A stretch of 64,000 nucleotides of DNA from Chitinophaga ginsengisoli (GTDB taxonomy: Bacteria > Bacteroidota > Bacteroidia > Chitinophagales > Chitinophagaceae), in contig NZ_PYGK01000006.1 of assembly GCF_003014595.1 (NCBI RefSeq), positions 62,001 through 126,000 of the forward strand, read 5' to 3'. Within the stretch, counting starts at the first letter, position 1. Each line of letters begins with the position of its first letter. The notes under the pieces are model-generated. The model was not told the DNA's origin and ran no database searches. It saw only the letters and a list, made by a program, of their open reading frames with translations. Below, piece after piece: positions 63,082-64,000 of this stretch. The position numbers and the translations under genes are program-made.

Positions 63082-64000
63082 ATGAAGAAGTTCCTTACGA
63101 GGAAAGCCATGCTTATGGCCTTATGTGGCATGTTAACCACTTTTGCAGCCTCCGCCCAGGGCTGGGTAGCAGATGCTACCGGACAGCGACTGTACGCTGT
63201 AAATGATTCCCTGAAATTTGGTAGTTTGTTTGTTGGCATCGGTACTAATGTTCCTTCTGCTCAGCTGCACACAACCGGTACGGTACGTTTCGCAGGTATT
63301 ACGCAGAATAACACATTCAATCGCCTGTTGGTACAGGATACCAGTGGCCGTTTATTCTGGAGAGATGCTGCTTCCATCAGCGGTGGATCCGGGTGGTTAC
63401 TAACCGGTAATGCAGGTACGAACCCCGCGTCGAATTTTCTCGGTACACTGGATACAGCCAGATTGGTATTCAGGACCAACAACACAGAAAAAGCTACCAT
63501 CCTATCTAATGGTAATGTGGGTATTGGTGTAAGCCAGGCAGCCAAATTGCTGCATGTACACAACAACAACCCGAATGTTGAAGACAACAATGCGTTCCTT
63601 TCCGGCCGTGCTCCTTCTCTTTATTTTAGCCTGACTCCAACGCAACCTAGCGCTCCTCCCTTCAACAGTCCTTATGCAAGAATAGGATTGTCAACAAGGT
63701 TAGGAACGTTTGTTAACACCAGTCAGGTAGGTGATTTTGTTATTCATGCCATCACGGCAGGTGGAAGTCTGGTATTTGGCGTGGGAGTAGATGCTCAAGG
63801 TACCAATGGTGTGGAGCGTGCCCGTTTGAACAGCAATGGTAACTTCGGTATCAATACTGTTAATCCTTCTGCAAAATTGCATGTAAATGGTAACGTGCGT
63901 TTCCAGAACCTGCCTTCAGGTACCGGCAAGGTACTGGTTGTAGACGACAGTGGATATGTATATAGAAGCAACACCAGCGCTGCCCGCGCTTCAGAAGCTG
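63082..64000 (+). CDS. Tail-fibre-like secreted protein (3' end outside window)
   Basis: The frame stays open from the ATG at 63082 to the window end (about 306 codons so far). Signal peptide MKKFLTRKAMLMALCGMLTTFAASAQ. The rest is a string of NGNVGIGV/NGNFGINT-type elements followed by AKLLHVH or AKLHVNGNVRFQNLPSGTGK, as in proteins that end in an intramolecular chaperone (peptidase S74 / tail-fibre) domain; this would be beyond the window. In Bacteroidota such proteins are common chromosomal surface proteins, so the link to phage is only structural. The start is the first ATG after the promoter-like site at 62915. Confidence 0.8.
   Translation, partial: MKKFLTRKAMLMALCGMLTTFAASAQGWVADATGQRLYAVNDSLKFGSLFVGIGTNVPSAQLHTTGTVRFAGITQNNTFNRLLVQDTSGRLFWRDAASISGGSGWLLTGNAGTNPASNFLGTLDTARLVFRTNNTEKATILSNGNVGIGVSQAAKLLHVHNNNPNVEDNNAFLSGRAPSLYFSLTPTQPSAPPFNSPYARIGLSTRLGTFVNTSQVGDFVIHAITAGGSLVFGVGVDAQGTNGVERARLNSNGNFGINTVNPSAKLHVNGNVRFQNLPSGTGKVLVVDDSGYVYRSNTSAARASEA

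Noticed and set aside
63082..64000. A prophage, suggested by the tail-fibre-like gene
   Set aside because: No other phage gene, integrase or terminase is in the window; such NVGIG-repeat proteins with signal peptides are common chromosomal surface proteins in this phylum.

Overview
The window looks like a chromosomal segment of a Bacteroidota bacterium, most likely Chitinophaga or a close relative in the Chitinophagaceae. Reasons: a SusC/SusD pair, type IX secretion (T9SS) type B sorting domains with PorP/SprF partners, many glycoside hydrolases with Sec or lipoprotein signals, families that are mostly Bacteroidota-specific (DUF4302, DUF4846, DUF1349, GH92, GH127), A-rich leaders instead of strong Shine-Dalgarno sites, and promoters of the Bacteroidota TTG-N19/20-TAnnTTTG form. 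No tRNA, rRNA, CRISPR array, integrase or complete insertion sequence was seen. The genus is inferred from gene content only.

Layout. 1-4.4 kb: end of an RND efflux operon (pump cut by the window edge, then a TolC-like channel). 4.5-8.9 kb: small metabolic genes (acyl-CoA thioesterase, YgiD-like dioxygenase, methyltransferase, TerC membrane protein, HAD hydrolase). 9.0-13.4 kb: a two-gene plant-glycan operon (GH127-like and GH78). 13.4-14.5 kb: an odd unit of two ~180-bp inverted hairpin repeats around one orphan gene. 14.5-18.1 kb: secreted propeller-like protein and a NarL-type two-component pair. 18.5-42.6 kb: nine tightly packed co-directional genes: SusC, SusD, zinc metallohydrolase lipoprotein, DUF4302 lipoprotein, two giant T9SS type B cargo proteins (2968 and 1376 aa), PorP/SprF, an OmpA/PD40 protein and a second PorP/SprF. 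42.7-47 kb: collagen-like lipoprotein, GH92, unknown lipoprotein. 47-52.7 kb: ArsR regulator, lysA, SUFU-domain gene, multidomain phosphoesterase, DUF4846. 53-56.3 kb: DUF1349 protein and a GH2 enzyme. 56.7-58.7 kb: divergent PARG-like and PPP-phosphatase genes. 59-62.8 kb: thiamine-diphosphate 2-oxoacid decarboxylase followed by an FAD amino-acid-oxidase-like gene. 63.1 kb to the end: start of a long tail-fibre-like surface protein.

How the genes work together. The 24-kb block appears to join outer-membrane uptake (SusCD plus lipoproteins) to the export of two very large adhesin-like surface proteins, each with a CHU_C-type sorting domain and with two PorP/SprF proteins encoded right behind them. 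The oxidase/decarboxylase pair could turn an amino acid into a 2-oxo acid and then an aldehyde. The PARG/phosphatase pair could act in ADP-ribose or nucleotide turnover.

The least explained signal is a family of four 140-160 bp imperfect hairpins (6590, 13468, 14285 and 52782). Their arms share one offset, GGGAT on one side against ATTCCC on the other, and show paired base changes between copies. Two of them form inverted arms around the orphan gene at 13877. This is the best candidate here for an undescribed mobile or structured element.
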